A stretch of DNA of 7,810 nt from Verrucomicrobiota bacterium (lineage in GTDB: Bacteria; Verrucomicrobiota; Verrucomicrobiia; Opitutales; Opitutaceae), in assembly GCA_030832235.1 (NCBI GenBank), contig JAURJO010000011.1, positions 1-7,810 on the forward strand. The letters are read 5' to 3'. Positions 5,358-7,810 of this stretch are shown piece by piece (position 1 is the stretch's first letter; every line of letters starts with the position of its first letter). The position numbers and the translations under genes were made by a program. Below the pieces are notes generated by a model. The model saw only the letters and a list, made by a program, of their open reading frames with translations, was not told where the DNA came from and searched no databases.

Positions 5358-7810
5358 ATGCTACCCCGCCGCCTACTGACGCTGCTCCTGTTGCTCGCCG
5401 CGCCGCTGGTCTTGGCGGCCGCCGAGTCAGCGGCCCCGGTTAATTTCAACCGCGAGATCCTGCCGATCCTTTCGGACGCCTGTTTCCATTGTCACGGACC
5501 CGACGCCGCGACCCGCGAGGCGAAGCTGCGGCTCGACGACCGCGACGGGCTTTTCCGTACCCGGGACGGCGTGACGGTGGTCAAACCGGGAGACCTGAAG
5601 GCGAGCGAACTCTTCCAGCGCATCACGAGTGCGCACGAGGACGAAGTGATGCCGCCGCCGAAGGCGACGCGAAAGCTCAAGCCGGCGGAAGTGGATCTGC
5701 TGCGTCGCTGGATCGAGTCCGGCGCTCCGTGGGGTGGGCATTGGGCGTACGAGGCGCCGCGTCGCGCGGAGCCGCCGTCTGGTTTCGGTGCGCATCCGAT
5801 CGACGCGTTTGTGCGGGCGCGCTTGGCACGGGAGAAACTCATTCCTGCTCCGGAGGCGGCTCCGGCCGCCTTGTTGCGGCGCGTTTCCCTCGATCTCACG
5901 GGCCTGCCCCCGACCGAGGAGGAGCTGGTTGAGTTTCTTTCCGACCGCACTCCGGTCGCCTACGAGCGTGCGGTGGACCGTCTGCTTGCTTCGCCGCGCT
6001 ACGGCGAGCGCTGGGCATGGGACTGGCTGGATGCGGCGCGCTACGCCGACACCAACGGTTTCCAAGGCGACCCCGAGCGCACGATGTGGCCCTGGCGCGA
6101 CTGGGTGGTGAACGCGCTTAACGCGAACATGCCGTTCGACCGTTTCTCGATCGAGCAACTCGCCGGCGATCTGTTGCCGGAGGCGACGCGCGAGCAGAAG
6201 ATCGCGAGCGGGTTTCATCGGAACAACATGTTCAACGGCGAAGGCGGCCGGATCGCGGAGGAGACCCGCGTGGAGAACGTTTTCGACCGGGTCGAGACGA
6301 CCGGTGCGATCTGGCTGGGCATGACGCTCGCCTGCTCGCGATGCCACGACCACAAGTACGATCCGGTATCGCAGCGGGACTACTACGCGCTCTACGACAT
6401 CTTCAACCAGATGTCGGAGACGGGCCGAAACAGCGGCGGCCAGGTTCCCCCGATCCTGGATCTCTCTTCCGCGGAGGAGCTGGCGGAGGTCAAACGCGCC
6501 AACGCGGCGTTTGAAGCCACCGCGAAACGCGTTGAGGAGTTCGAGCTCAAGAAATTTCCGCGTCCGGAAGGCAAGCCGCTGGTCGAATCGGACGCCGCGA
6601 AGCTGCCGGGTAACCTGCCGAACTACATCGCGCGCACCGAGCCGAAGCGCCGCGGGGTGGACGCGCTGCTCGAGGCGGTTTCGTATTTCGAGGAGCACGA
6701 CAAGCCTTACGCCGCCCTGCTCAGGAACTTGCTCGAGGGCGCGCGAGAGCGCACAGCGGCGCAGGGACGTATCACCAAGGTGATGATCATGGATCAGATC
6801 CCGGAGCCGCGGGAAACGGCCATTCTCACCCGCGGCAACTACGAGGCGAAAACCGAGGTGAAGGCGTACGGCGCGATACCGGCGTTGTTCCGGCGGGGTG
6901 GCGCCGAACCGGGGCCGACGAACCGGATCAGCCGCCTGGAACTGGCGCGTTGGCTGGTCTCCCCGGACAACCCGCTCGCGGCGCGCGTGACCGTGAACCG
7001 CGCGTGGCAGGCGTTCTTTGGCACGGGATTTGTGAAAACTGCCGAAGATTTCGGCGTGCAGGGCGAACCGCCTTCCCATCCGGAGCTGATCGATTGGCTG
7101 GCGGCGGAGTTCGTTGCCTCGGGCTGGGACCTGAAGCGCCTGCACCGGCTGATCGTCACCAGCGCGACCTACCGCCAATCGTCCCGCGTCGCCGCCGAGA
7201 TGCGGGAGCGCGATCCCGACAACCGCCTGCTCGCCCGTGGCCCGCGGAACCGGATGCCCTCCTGGATGATCCGTGACCAGGCGCTCGCCGTGGCGGGCTT
7301 GGTGAACCTGCGGATGGGCGGCCCCTCCGTGCGTCCCTATCAACCGGCGGGAATTTGGGAGGAAGCCACGTTCGGGAAAAAGACCTACGTGCAGGATCAT
7401 GGCGACGCGCTCCACCGCCGCAGCCTTTACGTGTTTTGGCGGCGCATCGTGGGGCCGACGACGTTCTTTGATTCGGGCGCGCGTCAGGTTTGCACGCTCA
7501 AGGTCCCGATCACCAACACGCCGCTGCACGCCTTGGTGACGCTCAACGATCCCGCCTACGTGGAGGCGGCGCGGGTGATGGCGCAACGGGTGCTCGGCGG
7601 CGCCGGTGACGACTCCGTGCGGTTGGCGCGCGCGTTCCGGCTCGCGACGGCGCGTCCGCCGACGGCGGCGGAGGCGAGTATTCTTTCGGGCCGGCTGGCC
7701 GCGGTGCGGGCGCAGTTCGCTGCGGAGCGCGCCGCGGCGGAGAAACTCGCGGCGGCGGGTGAGGCGTCACGGATGGCCGGTCTCGATTCCGTCGAACACG
7801 CGGCGTGGAC
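5358..7810 (+). CDS. Secreted PSCyt1-DUF1549-DUF1553 protein, 3' end outside window
   Basis: This large exported protein has a c-type-cytochrome-like domain, typical of Planctomycetota and Verrucomicrobiota. The family's biochemical role is unknown; links to polysaccharide or sulfated-glycan breakdown rest on genomic context. The frame is open from ATG 5358 to the window end (817 codons), with no stop. A signal peptide (Arg4-Arg5, Leu-rich 6-13, Ala-rich to 22) leads into PSCyt1 (about 29-125), with heme motif CFHCH (42-46), MPPP (98-101) and the closing HWAYEAP. DUF1549 starts at HPIDAFV (146) and includes SLDLTGLPPT and a second CxxCH, CSRCH (326-330), followed by DHKYDP, a family hallmark. 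A charged helical linker (about 370-400) precedes DUF1553 (from about 520: LARWLVSP, VNRAWQAFFG, TSATYRQSS, TPLHALVTLNDPAYVEAA). The linker shows no recognisable sugar-binding domain. ATG 5358 is chosen for its signal peptide; no Shine-Dalgarno is visible. Family members often precede a DUF1501 gene. Confidence 0.93.
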   Translation, partial: MLPRRLLTLLLLLAAPLVLAAAESAAPVNFNREILPILSDACFHCHGPDAATREAKLRLDDRDGLFRTRDGVTVVKPGDLKASELFQRITSAHEDEVMPPPKATRKLKPAEVDLLRRWIESGAPWGGHWAYEAPRRAEPPSGFGAHPIDAFVRARLAREKLIPAPEAAPAALLRRVSLDLTGLPPTEEELVEFLSDRTPVAYERAVDRLLASPRYGERWAWDWLDAARYADTNGFQGDPERTMWPWRDWVVNALNANMPFDRFSIEQLAGDLLPEATREQKIASGFHRNNMFNGEGGRIAEETRVENVFDRVETTGAIWLGMTLACSRCHDHKYDPVSQRDYYALYDIFNQMSETGRNSGGQVPPILDLSSAEELAEVKRANAAFEATAKRVEEFELKKFPRPEGKPLVESDAAKLPGNLPNYIARTEPKRRGVDALLEAVSYFEEHDKPYAALLRNLLEGARERTAAQGRITKVMIMDQIPEPRETAILTRGNYEAKTEVKAYGAIPALFRRGGAEPGPTNRISRLELARWLVSPDNPLAARVTVNRAWQAFFGTGFVKTAEDFGVQGEPPSHPELIDWLAAEFVASGWDLKRLHRLIVTSATYRQSSRVAAEMRERDPDNRLLARGPRNRMPSWMIRDQALAVAGLVNLRMGGPSVRPYQPAGIWEEATFGKKTYVQDHGDALHRRSLYVFWRRIVGPTTFFDSGARQVCTLKVPITNTPLHALVTLNDPAYVEAARVMAQRVLGGAGDDSVRLARAFRLATARPPTAAEASILSGRLAAVRAQFAAERAAAEKLAAAGEASRMAGLDSVEHAAW

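Noticed and set aside
5427..7586. 719-codon open frame on the minus strand
   Set aside because: It lies wholly antisense to the PSCyt1/DUF1549/DUF1553 gene, whose frame carries clear family motifs. The translation is Arg/His-rich with no recognisable motif. Long antisense frames are expected where GC-rich third positions suppress stop codons.

Overview
The window is GC-rich (about two-thirds G+C by eye) bacterial chromosome. All six genes lie on the + strand. From start to end they are the 3' part of truA (tRNA pseudouridine synthase), a ComF-family phosphoribosyltransferase gene, accD (acetyl-CoA carboxylase carboxyltransferase beta subunit), folC (dihydrofolate/folylpolyglutamate synthase), a secreted gamma-glutamyltransferase-family gene, and the 5' part of a large secreted protein with PSCyt1, DUF1549 and DUF1553 domains. 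I saw no RNA gene, CRISPR array, insertion sequence or phage gene. No stretch over 300 bases lacks a gene; the longest gap is 86 bases.

The last gene points to the Planctomycetota-Verrucomicrobiota group, where PSCyt1/DUF1549/DUF1553 proteins are greatly expanded. The GC content and the AccD N-terminus fit Verrucomicrobiota best, perhaps Opitutales. That placement is inference, because there is no rRNA gene here.

Positions 1-3516 look like one housekeeping operon: truA, comF, accD and folC follow each other with gaps of 11, 5 and 36 bases. The order truA - one gene - accD - folC matches the E. coli truA-dedA-accD-folC region, with the ComF-type gene in the dedA position. The products serve tRNA modification, fatty-acid synthesis and folate metabolism, and the ComF role is uncertain. 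Positions 3568-7810 hold two exported proteins that need not belong to that operon. A small hairpin overlaps the stop codon of the first, and a weak promoter-like element precedes the second.

This is mostly ordinary core genome, and I do not see a new multi-gene system. Two proteins deserve a second look. AccD has lost all four cysteines of its zinc ribbon. The gamma-glutamyltransferase homologue keeps the self-cleavage threonine but has changed most of the residues that bind the gamma-glutamyl group in the E. coli enzyme.
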